From Acidobacteriota bacterium (GTDB taxonomy: Bacteria; Acidobacteriota; UBA6911; RPQK01; JAPXNP01), in the NCBI GenBank assembly GCA_030597245.1, contig JAUVSF010000004.1:1-33364 (forward strand): a DNA stretch of 33,364 bases, in the 5' to 3' direction. Positions 1 to 7,689 of this stretch are shown one piece after another. Below the pieces are notes generated by a model. That model was not told the DNA's origin. It was given only the letters and a program-made list of their open reading frames with translations, and did not search any database. The translations under genes were made by a program, and so were the position numbers. The stretch's first letter is position 1, and each line of letters starts with the position of its first letter.

Positions 1-917
1 AAGAAGGTCTTGTCCCTTACGATGGGACCGCCTACCGTTCCACCGAACTGGTACCGACTAAAGGGAGGATTGTCAATTTGTGAAAAGGTGTTGCGGGCGT
101 CGAGGGCATTATTTCGGAAATAAAAGAATGCGTTGCCGTGAAAGCTGTTTGACCCTGATTTGCTGACAATGTTGACAACGCCGCCCCGGGCCCGACCGAA
201 TTCAGCTGAATACGAGTTCCGAGTGATTTGAAACTCCTGGATGGCTTCCTGGCTCAAGCTGGCCCTAACTCCGCCGGAAATCGCGTCCATATTATCGGCG
301 CCGTCAATTGTCACATAGTTACTCCTCATGTCCTGCCCTCCGAAGGAAAGACCCGAAGCCGGGGTCTGGGGAGCTGAGAAGTTCACGAGTGTATTTTTGT
401 CGGTTGCACCCGGTGTCAGAAGTATGAACTCGAGGTAGTTTCGCCCATTGATGGGAAGGTTCTCAATCTGATTCTGTTCGATTGTGGAGGCCTGAACGGT
501 TTTCTCGCTCTCGACAATTTGAGCGTTGCTGGAGACGAAGACTTCGGTCTCTGTCGGAGAGACGTCGAGTTGAATGTTCAGCTGAGCGTATTGCCCGACA
601 GTAAGGCGGACTCCCTGAATCACCTTGGTGGCAAAGCCGGGCATCTCCCCTCTCACCTCATAGTTGCCAGGCGGGAGAAGCAGAATCCTGTAATAACCGG
701 CATCGTCAGTGAGCGACCTTCTCACCAATCCAGTCTCCGTACTGGTCGCTGTCACCGTTGCGCCGGGCAACACGGCTGCCGTCTGATCCCGGACTACGCC
801 GAGTAAGTCCGCTGTCATCGCTTGGGACTGGCCCCGGGCGGGGCATATCAAGAGAAGAAGACAGGCGACGGGAAGTAATGCGCTCTTCAACGTACGCCTT
901 TCCAACAGAACCGACAT
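1..917 (-). CDS. TonB-dependent receptor / Oar-like protein with N-terminal carboxypeptidase-regulatory-like domain (3' end outside window)
   Basis: Read manually on the minus strand from ATG at 917: MSVLLERRTLKSALLPVACLLLLICPARGQSQAMTADLLGVVRDQTAAVLPGATVTATSTETGLVRRS...; continues with NLPINGRNYLEFILLTPGATD, GGQDMRSNYVTIDGADN and RNSYSAEFGRARGGVVNIVSKSGSNSFHGNAFFYFRNNALDARNTF, typical of Oar-like receptors. Open to the window edge, so absent from the ORF track. Confidence 0.9.
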   Translation of the reverse strand, partial: MSVLLERRTLKSALLPVACLLLLICPARGQSQAMTADLLGVVRDQTAAVLPGATVTATSTETGLVRRSLTDDAGYYRILLLPPGNYEVRGEMPGFATKVIQGVRLTVGQYAQLNIQLDVSPTETEVFVSSNAQIVESEKTVQASTIEQNQIENLPINGRNYLEFILLTPGATDKNTLVNFSAPQTPASGLSFGGQDMRSNYVTIDGADNMDAISGGVRASLSQEAIQEFQITRNSYSAEFGRARGGVVNIVSKSGSNSFHGNAFFYFRNNALDARNTFSQIDNPPFSRYQFGGTVGGPIVRDKTF

Positions 918-1116
918 AATTCCCCTCCTAGTTGCACAATGCACGCCTCATTCAGAGACGATAAAGTGGGATCACGATACTGAATGCTTCGGGAAGAGTC
1001 AATCCGCGCCGGGAAGTACTGGTAGACCTGTTGCTCGTATCTCCTCGCCACAGACGCTCCACTACCTGAGTTTGGAGAGTCAGTTTCTCACTTGGATTCC
1101 GTCTATCTCAAAGCTG

Positions 1117-1365
1117 CTACTTGTCGGCCTTGCCCTCTTTCCGACCGTTCCCTCGACGTACGAAGATCATCGTAAGAATACCCAGCAGGTACCCTGCCAT
1201 CAACATGATTCCCAGCAGGGCCGCTTGAGGCATCGTTACCGTATAGAAAACTAAATGGGTTTCCACTTCTTCTCGGTTTTGAAGAACGATTGTCATGAGG
1301 AGAATTGCCAGAATGACCGGAATCGCTATCTTGACCACCCTCTTGTAGGACATCTTTTGCTTCAT
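1117..1365 (-). CDS. LapA/DUF1049-like small two-TM membrane protein
   Basis: 82 aa; VLAILLMTIVLQNREEVETHLVFYTVTMPQAALLGIMLMAGYLLGIL resembles the LapA domain pattern (TM - QN - FL/VFYTV - P - TM). Confidence 0.7.
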   Translation of the reverse strand: MKQKMSYKRVVKIAIPVILAILLMTIVLQNREEVETHLVFYTVTMPQAALLGIMLMAGYLLGILTMIFVRRGNGRKEGKADK

Positions 1366-1437
1366 CGTAGTACTCCATGCTTCTCATCGGTACCTGGTTC
1401 GAGACCCCACCTGAAATGTGCTGCCTCCCTTGGCGGC

Positions 1438-1487
1438 TTCGCGGGCTTTGCGTGAAGTGCATTTACCTCACGCCAAGGCCGCAAAGA
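1438..1487. repeat. Imperfect inverted repeat
   Basis: Arms CTTCGCGGGCTTTGCGTGA (1438-1456) and TCACGCCAAGGCCGCAAAG (1469-1487), 16/19 complementary, 12-nt spacer. Confidence 0.75.
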
Positions 1488-1512
1488 CGCAAGAAGATTT
1501 GGAAATGCATCT

Positions 1513-1571
1513 AACCACGAAGTCACGAAGTCACTAGTAAGACCTTCTTGTGTTTTAGTGATTTAGTGGTT
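1513..1571. repeat. Large imperfect palindrome with internally repeated arms
   Basis: AACCACGAAGTCACGAAGTCAC... pairs with the reverse complement of ...TTTAGTGATTTAGTGGTT (AACCACTAAATCACTAAAACAC). Confidence 0.8.
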
Positions 1572-1583
1572 CACTCCCCTGTT

Positions 1584-1625
1584 CAACTCCCAACTCCCAA
1601 TTCCCACTCCCCAGCCCCCAGTTCC
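1584..1625. repeat. Degenerate heptanucleotide tandem array (6 units)
   Basis: CAACTCC CAACTCC CAATTCC CACTCCC CAGCCCC CAGTTCC in unbroken 7-nt register, ending at the stop codon of the next gene. Confidence 0.8.
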
Positions 1626-3034
1626 TAAAGATATTCAGCTGGAAACTTCCAAGGCGCTCGATATTCCGGCCTCGCCATTGCCACTGCCTTCGTATCGCCG
1701 ATGATTTTCTCGGACTGGGAGTCGAATCGGACAGAGCGGCCAAGGCGATACGATAGGTTTGCCAACGTGATTGCCATATCGACCTTCCAGTGATAATTCA
1801 CATTACAGCTGGTTTGCTTGCGGGACTTAATACAGTCGAGCCACTCTCGCTCATGCCCTGGAGAAGGCGGAATCGACTCGGGCGGAGGAGTTTTGTCGCG
1901 TAGCAATTCCCCTTCGGGGACAATTTCACGTTTATTGTAGTCGCAGAAAAGCGTCCCATTCAGTGCATGGAAATAGATGCCCAGTCGCCGCGCCGGTTCA
2001 CCTCGTCCAAAGTCGAAGGCAAAGCTATTGCAGGTGCTCATCATCCACGTCATGGTGAACTGGTCGTATTGCCAGGTTACTTCCTGGGTGTCTGGAGCAT
2101 CACCGTCGTCCCGAATGACATACCGGCCACCGGAACAGTTAGTCACCTTTGGTACACCCAACTCCAAAGCCCAGATGGGAAGATCGATGATGTGAGGAGC
2201 CATTCCTGGAGTCCAGCCCTTGGAATAGTCCCAAAAGGAACAGTGATTGTAACTGTCGGCATAGAGCAGGGAGTTGAAGGATCTAGCCGGCGCCGGTCCA
2301 CACCACATATCCCAGTCAAGTCCGGGAGGCGGATCCTGTTCTGGAGCGTGTCCGAGGCCGTTAGGACCCTGGTTCATGACATTAAAGGTTCGAACAACAC
2401 TGACCGGGCCAAGCTTGCCGGAACGGATCCACTCGACAACCCGTCGATAATTTGACCCTGCATGAATCTGGGTGCCGATCTGGCTGATCCGCTTATGTTT
2501 ATTGACCGCATTTCGGACTGCAAGTGTCTCGTCTGGATACAGGGTCATCGGCTTCTGCAGGTAAATGTCTTTTCCTGCCTCGACCGCATCAACGGCTATA
2601 CGAGCATGCCAATGCGGCGGGGTTGCAATGATAACCGCATCGATCTCAGTTAGTTCGAGCAGTTCACGGTAGTCGCTATAAGCCTTCGCTGTGGCTTTGT
2701 GTTGCTCGACAACTTCGTCCCGCCGCACTTTCGAGACGTCACAGACGGCTTTGACGACAACGTCGGGGTACTTGGAACAGTTTCTGAGGTTGTCCCGCCC
2801 CATGCCGTTGACTCCGATAACTCCCAGGTTGATCTTCTCACTGGGCGGAGGAGCACCATGCGATCCCAAGGCTGCAGTGGTAAGAATGTATGGTGCTGCA
2901 ACAGTGGAAGCCGTCGTTTTGAGAAACTGCCGCCTGGAATGGCAATGAGCCACGGGTTCGCTTTTAAGCTGTGGCTGCTTCTCATTGCTGGATTTCCTCT
3001 TGGAAGTTGATGCCAATGGATACTCAGTTGTCAT
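1625..3034 (-). CDS. Gfo/Idh/MocA family oxidoreductase, Tat-exported
   Basis: 469 aa; SRRQFLKTTASTVAAPYIL twin-arginine signal; INLGVIGVNGMGRDNL Rossmann motif; DAVIIATPPHWHARIAVDAVEAGKDIYLQKPMTL (EKP-like motif, here QKP). Confidence 0.9.
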   Translation of the reverse strand: MTTEYPLASTSKRKSSNEKQPQLKSEPVAHCHSRRQFLKTTASTVAAPYILTTAALGSHGAPPPSEKINLGVIGVNGMGRDNLRNCSKYPDVVVKAVCDVSKVRRDEVVEQHKATAKAYSDYRELLELTEIDAVIIATPPHWHARIAVDAVEAGKDIYLQKPMTLYPDETLAVRNAVNKHKRISQIGTQIHAGSNYRRVVEWIRSGKLGPVSVVRTFNVMNQGPNGLGHAPEQDPPPGLDWDMWCGPAPARSFNSLLYADSYNHCSFWDYSKGWTPGMAPHIIDLPIWALELGVPKVTNCSGGRYVIRDDGDAPDTQEVTWQYDQFTMTWMMSTCNSFAFDFGRGEPARRLGIYFHALNGTLFCDYNKREIVPEGELLRDKTPPPESIPPSPGHEREWLDCIKSRKQTSCNVNYHWKVDMAITLANLSYRLGRSVRFDSQSEKIIGDTKAVAMARPEYRAPWKFPAEYL

Positions 3035-3051
3035 AGTTGAGATCCTCCAGG

Positions 3052-4092
3052 TTAGTCAGACGCTTGTAGAGTTGGGGCGCTATCATAGGCTTCCCAGATT
3101 TCGGCATGGGTCTTCTCATCGGCTCGCCCCCGGTGAATCCACAGTCGGTACTGCAAAACCAACGGCATTCCCTTCCTTAACGCGTACCGGGTTTGGGGAG
3201 CGGGAAAAGTGGGTTGGAACCAGTTTAATTCTGGATACTTGACCCAGTTGCCGGGATAGTCGGGGTTAGCCCTGTTCTGCAGGATGCTTAAGCCCGTAAG
3301 GGACGCTCCACCTTCGAACAGGCCGGAAAGTTCGGCCCAGGCCATTCGCGGATTCGATTTCTTCACATCTGTGTAGAAGGCAATTATCTGGTCTTTCACC
3401 GGAGCCAGGCGGACATTCAGCCCTCCGTATTCATCCGTGTCCCTCCGCGCCACGGTAACGTTTTCCTTGAGGGCAGTGAACTGAAAAAGCAGGTCAACGT
3501 ACCTTCCTCGCTCGTAACTTCGGTAGGCACGAATGAGCGCGATTTCTCGCACAATGGGGATGTTGTCTTCCCACAGCCAGAGATTCTCGGCTTCAATCTG
3601 GGCGAAATTGTCGCCACTCACGAGTTTGAACTCACCGGTCGGGCGTGCGAAGACTCGCTGCAGTGCATGGAGATCCCCCCTCTCTTCCCCCCACTGCACC
3701 TCTGGCCAAGCCCAATAGATCCCGCGGTGATGGGGATGGTCTAATGGCCAATCAAGAGTGAGTTCCTCCCCGTCGAAGCCGTAAAGAGGGTGGATGTAGT
3801 TGCTGCGTGGGCGGGCATATTTCAAGTTGTCGGCGCTGACTTTCTTTATCAGTTCTCCGGGTTCGACTGTCGAATAGTTGTATCTCAAGACGAGTTGGTC
3901 GCCTTCAATCAGGATAATCTGACCACTCTCGGGATCCCTGGCTGCTTGCATTATGGGTTGTGGTTCACCCTGTCCAGTAGACACGCACCCAATTGCTGTC
4001 GCAAGAAACGTGGATAAGATCAGGGTTGAAAGGCCCATGGAGGGCGGCTTCTCTATTGTCACTCTGTTTCTATTAAACCACCAAGTCACCAA
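3052..4092 (-). CDS. PmoA-like / DUF6807-type lipoprotein
   Basis: 346 aa; lipobox-like ATAIGC; HPLYGFDGEELTLDWPLDHPHHRGIYWAWPEV is the family signature (DHPHHRG). Confidence 0.8.
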   Translation of the reverse strand: MVTWWFNRNRVTIEKPPSMGLSTLILSTFLATAIGCVSTGQGEPQPIMQAARDPESGQIILIEGDQLVLRYNYSTVEPGELIKKVSADNLKYARPRSNYIHPLYGFDGEELTLDWPLDHPHHRGIYWAWPEVQWGEERGDLHALQRVFARPTGEFKLVSGDNFAQIEAENLWLWEDNIPIVREIALIRAYRSYERGRYVDLLFQFTALKENVTVARRDTDEYGGLNVRLAPVKDQIIAFYTDVKKSNPRMAWAELSGLFEGGASLTGLSILQNRANPDYPGNWVKYPELNWFQPTFPAPQTRYALRKGMPLVLQYRLWIHRGRADEKTHAEIWEAYDSAPTLQASD

Positions 4093-4134
4093 CTCACAAA
4101 GAGTTCTTGGTGCTCATTGTGTCTTAATGGTGAA
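4074..4134. repeat. Imperfect palindrome (CACCAAG...CTTGGTG type)
   Basis: AAACCACCAAGTCACCAACTCACAAAGAG / TTCTTGGTGCTCATTGTGTCTTAATGGTGAA are reverse complementary with one indel and a few mismatches. Overlaps the 5' end of the adjacent ORF call. Confidence 0.75.
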
Positions 4135-4240
4135 CCGGGCTCTCATCGATTTGGGAAAGGGACTCGCGGGTTCTCGAGACAGCCGCTGGATTCTCTGCTC
4201 ACAGACCGAAGTCACCCGCCAGGATGCAAGAGATGACGCC

Positions 4241-5008
4241 TCACTGCGTTCGGAGTCCTCCGTCGTCACGCGAAAGAACAGCCTCTGTAAACTGGCTTGG
4301 AACCGTCCAGCGGAGAAGGGTACGGTCTTCCGGATCGATCCAGAAATCCATTCTGAGCCCTGTGTCTCCAACGCTTTCGATTCTGAGCCCTTCCCATTCC
4401 TCGTCACCGACGGTGAATTTCTGAACCCCTCTGGGCTTCAATCTCATTTCGAAAACACGTGGGGACTGTTGAGCCAGTTGGGGAACCACGAAATGGACTT
4501 CGCTGCCCTTGTCGAGAGGGATCGACGCCAACATGACGAGGTAGTGGTCCAGCAGAAAACTGCTGTCGAGTACGTACTCATCCCCCTCCAAAGGAATCTG
4601 TTTTGTAAACTCCTGAGGGCCCGTCTTCACTCGAATCGTGCTTTCCTTCTCGTCGAAAGTCACTGTAATCAGGGTGGGTACACGTCCCCCGACAAAAGTC
4701 ATCTCGTAGTTGAGGGGGCGTCCTTCCGGCCATCGGTAAACAGTGCGAGCCGTGAGACTGACTTCGAAGCTCTGTGCGCCCCTGGTAAGCATGAACCGGA
4801 TTTTGTTCGTAGTTTCGAGCCTTGCTTCACCGATCATCCTGCTGGCGACTCTGCTGGTTCCCACCTGAGAGCCACCCATATACAGATCGTACAGCCACTC
4901 TCCACCCTCAGATAGTCCCTTTGCTGCCAAAGAAGCCGAAAGAAGGGAGGACAGGAGAATCCATCCGAGAGGATTTGCGGAGAGGCCGATGACTCGCTTC
5001 AAGTTCAC
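4241..5008 (-). CDS. Secreted protein, DUF3108-like beta-rich fold (uncertain)
   Basis: 255 aa; signal-like N-terminus; YDLYMGGSQVGTSRVA ... RVKTGPQEF ... DSSFLLDHYLVML resembles DUF3108-type architecture. Confidence 0.6.
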   Translation of the reverse strand: MNLKRVIGLSANPLGWILLSSLLSASLAAKGLSEGGEWLYDLYMGGSQVGTSRVASRMIGEARLETTNKIRFMLTRGAQSFEVSLTARTVYRWPEGRPLNYEMTFVGGRVPTLITVTFDEKESTIRVKTGPQEFTKQIPLEGDEYVLDSSFLLDHYLVMLASIPLDKGSEVHFVVPQLAQQSPRVFEMRLKPRGVQKFTVGDEEWEGLRIESVGDTGLRMDFWIDPEDRTLLRWTVPSQFTEAVLSRDDGGLRTQ

Positions 5009-5090
5009 ATTTCAAATGCTATTGCAGAAACCGTAACAGACCAAGCTCGAAGCTCAAAATCCGAGTCTGAGGTCCCTGCACAATGCAAAC

Positions 5091-5160
5091 CACCACCAAG
5101 GACACTAAGGTAAACTCATTAATCTCAGTGTTTCTTGGTGCTCTTGGTGTCTTGATGGTG
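5091..5160. repeat. Imperfect palindrome (CACCAAG...CTTGGTG type)
   Basis: CACCACCAAGGACACTAAGG versus reverse complement of CTTGGTGTCTTGATGGTG (CACCATCAAGACACCAAG). Confidence 0.75.
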
Positions 5161-5202
5161 AATTCCTGAATCATTCCGAATACGTCTCTTATCGCCTGAT
5201 CG

Positions 5203-5682
5203 TCACTCCGGGTGTGGCCATTCAACGGGCGACTTGTGGAAGTGCACGAGTTTCCAATCTCCATCGATTTTGGCCCACACCCTTGTTTCGTTCAGGAGCC
5301 GTGTCTCGGTGCCTTGGTTCCGGAACGTTGAGAACTGCACCGTTGCGGTCACAATTCCCACATCACCGTATAACTGCACTTTTGGGTTCAGCAGTTCGAT
5401 GTGTCGTTCGCCGGGATGGTCTGCTGACTCAGCAAGCGAATCAAGAGCTTTCAGGTGATACTCGATTCCATCCAGACGTGTTGGCAGTCCTTCATAGCAA
5501 GTGACATCCTCCGCCACATGCTGTTTGTAAAAATCCGAGCTGGGATCGACGTAGATTCGAGTAAGGAGTTTCTTAGTCAGTGACAGTAGCTCGTCTTCAA
5601 CTGATCCGGCGAATCCCGCCGCAGAGATCAGAAGAAGAACCATTGAGAAACTTGCGAAGTGAGTCGCTGCTTTTGACCGCAT
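5203..5682 (-). CDS. SnoaL/NTF2-like (DUF4440 or CaMKII-association-domain-like) secreted protein
   Basis: 159 aa; signal peptide; DELLSLTKKLLTRIYVDPSSDFYKQHVAEDVTCYEGLPTRLDGIEYHLKALDSL ... NETRVWAKIDGDWKLVHFHKSP, characteristic of NTF2-like folds. Confidence 0.75.
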   Translation of the reverse strand: MRSKAATHFASFSMVLLLISAAGFAGSVEDELLSLTKKLLTRIYVDPSSDFYKQHVAEDVTCYEGLPTRLDGIEYHLKALDSLAESADHPGERHIELLNPKVQLYGDVGIVTATVQFSTFRNQGTETRLLNETRVWAKIDGDWKLVHFHKSPVEWPHPE

Positions 5683-5772
5683 AGTTCACCTCCCCATTTT
5701 CGGTTTTCGAGTATCGACCTTGGGCTGATGCGGTTTGAGGAACAGGGCCTCAAGCTCAAGCCGGTCCACAGA

Positions 5773-7150
5773 TCAGATTTCGTCTAACACTACGTACGGA
5801 GGCCGATATCTACGAGTGAGCAATCCATTGGCTTGGTCATCGTTCACAAACCGTTCACCGTGGGAGTCGAACAGGACGGTATGTCCGACAAGGTACGCAA
5901 TGTTACCCAGATGGCACAGCGCGGTGGACATGTAGCCTTCGAGAATGTCTGCCTTCAGATCCTGCCACCTTCGGGATCGCACGCAGTCTATAAAGTTCTC
6001 GAAATGTCGCGAGACTGAGTCCTCCTGAACCCAGGGAATTGACTCAAACGGCTGTCCTGCCGCCTCTTTGGCCCCACTGTAGTCCAGTTGAGTCCAGTTC
6101 ACGCTGAAGCCCGGTTTTCCGTCTCGTCCCATGAAAGTCTTGAACTCTGACCCTTGGATCATCCCCCAGCCATCAGACCCGAAGAAGAAATTGCCGATCT
6201 TCATCCCCTCTTCGCTCCCGGTGTACCATCCGCGCACCTCGAAATGGAGTATCTTGCCGTCCGGGTACTCATAGGTAGTGTACTGCGTGTTAGGAGTCTC
6301 CTGGTCCGAAGGCCGGCCCGTCTCATAAAGGCCGCCGACAGCGTTGATGACTCTCGGGTGTTCCCGCTTTCCCATTCCCCACCGCATGAGATCCATTTGG
6401 TGGATACCCTGATTCCCCATGTCGGTATCACCGAAATCCCAAAGCCAATGCCAGTTGTAGTGAAGTTTGTTCTCGTTGTAGGGACGCCATTGGGCCGGCC
6501 CGAGCCACATGTCATAGTCCAGCCCGGCAGGTACCTTTCCGTCCGGCATCTTTCCGATCGTGTTACGCGGTTTGTAACAGAGGGCCTTCGCCGCGTACAA
6601 CTCTCCGAGCCCCCCTTCAGACATAAACTTTATTGCTTCTTGAGCGACGAGATCGCTGCGGCTCTGAGTCCCTGCCGCCACAACCCGATTGTATTTACGA
6701 GCTGCTTCAACCGCCATGCGGCCTTCCCACACGTTGTGACAGACCGGTTTCTCGCAATAGACATCTTTTCCTGCCTGGCATGCCCAGATTGTCTGAAGAG
6801 CATGCCAGTGATCCGGAGTCGCAATTGACACGGCATCCACGTCCTTATCATCCAATACTCTGCGAAGATCGGTTGAGGTCTTGGGTTTGCCTCCGTGTTG
6901 CGCCTTCAAGTTGTCCAGGTGTTCACCGAAAAGTCGTTCGTCGACGTCTACGACGTAGGCAACTTGAACATTTGGAATCTTCTGAAACGCTCCGTAATGG
7001 TACGCGCCTCTCGAGCGGATTCCGACAATGGCTACATTGATGGTTTCGTTGGGGCTCTGCCTGCTGAAGCTTGTTCCTGCCAGGCCGGCAGTTGTAACTG
7101 CTCCAGCGGTTATTGCAGAAGTCTTGCTGATGAACTGTCTTCGATTCATT
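5773..7150 (-). CDS. Gfo/Idh/MocA family oxidoreductase, Tat-exported
   Basis: ORF-track start is 7266, but the Tat signal MNRRQFISKTSAITAGAVTTAGLAG begins at ATG 7150. INVAIVGIRSRGAYHY; DAVSIATPDHWHALQTIWACQAGKDVYCEKPVCHN. Confidence 0.9.
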
Positions 7151-7221
7151 CCAGTGCCTCCTAAGGATCGGTTTGCACCATCGACACTAAACCGGAGTCC
7201 CGGAGAAATCAAGCGGGAGGA

Positions 7222-7371
7222 GTCTTGGGTCTTGGGTCTCGGAGTCTCGGGGATTTTAACCAGCAAAGCACAAAGACACTAAGAATTCTTTGTGACTTGG
7301 GACCTCGATCACCGATCACCGATTACCGATCACCGATCACCCTCCTTCGCTGAAGCTATGGAGGGCAGGCC
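7222..7371. repeat. Composite repeat: 7-nt arrays, CACAAAG palindrome, CGATCAC heptad array and 24-nt hairpin
   Basis: GTCTTGG GTCTTGG GTCTCGG (7222-7242); CAGCAAAGCACAAAGACACTAAGAATTCTTTGTGACTTGG; CGATCAC CGATCAC CGATTAC CGATCAC CGATCAC (7306-7340); CCTCCTTCGCTGAAGCTATGGAGG (7341-7364). Confidence 0.85.
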
Positions 7372-7373
7372 GG

Positions 7374-7610
7374 TTACCGAGCCTTATGGCTGACAATTAC
7401 CTGCTGTGCTGAGTTGGGGATCCGGAAGAATTCGCTTTTTGAAAAGCCGGAATCTGCGAAAGCCTCTTCGAACTCGGCAAAGGTATAGGCATCCCCATTC
7501 TTGGTTGTCCCCAACATAGTCAGCCCAAATCCAGCGGTTGCCCCTGGAGTGATTCGGTCCGGGTTCGGGGCAAATTCCAGTGTCACGACACTACCGTTGT
7601 GGACGAACAC
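7374..7610 (-). pseudogene. C-terminal remnant of a SAM-dependent / O-methyltransferase-like protein
   Basis: 78 aa starting at GTG, stop just upstream in frame: VVTLEFAPNPDRITPGATAGFGLTMLGTTKNGDAYTFAEFEEAFADSGFSKSEFFRIPNSAQQVIVSHKAR. Matches the C-terminal pattern of such methyltransferases; no SAM-binding N-terminus found. Confidence 0.6.
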
Positions 7611-7689
7611 GTTCTACACTGGGGGTTGAGCAGTAATTTCCCACTTCACGAGTTGAGGCAACGAATCCCCTCGAAGGAGGCTGTCAAAA

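Noticed and set aside
3953-4915. 320-aa + strand ORF
   Set aside because: Antisense to the PmoA-like and DUF3108-like genes and the 4.1 kb palindrome; no domain-like pattern, consistent with a shadow ORF.
6154-6828. 224-aa + strand ORF
   Set aside because: Fully antisense to the second Gfo/Idh/MocA gene; no recognisable motifs.
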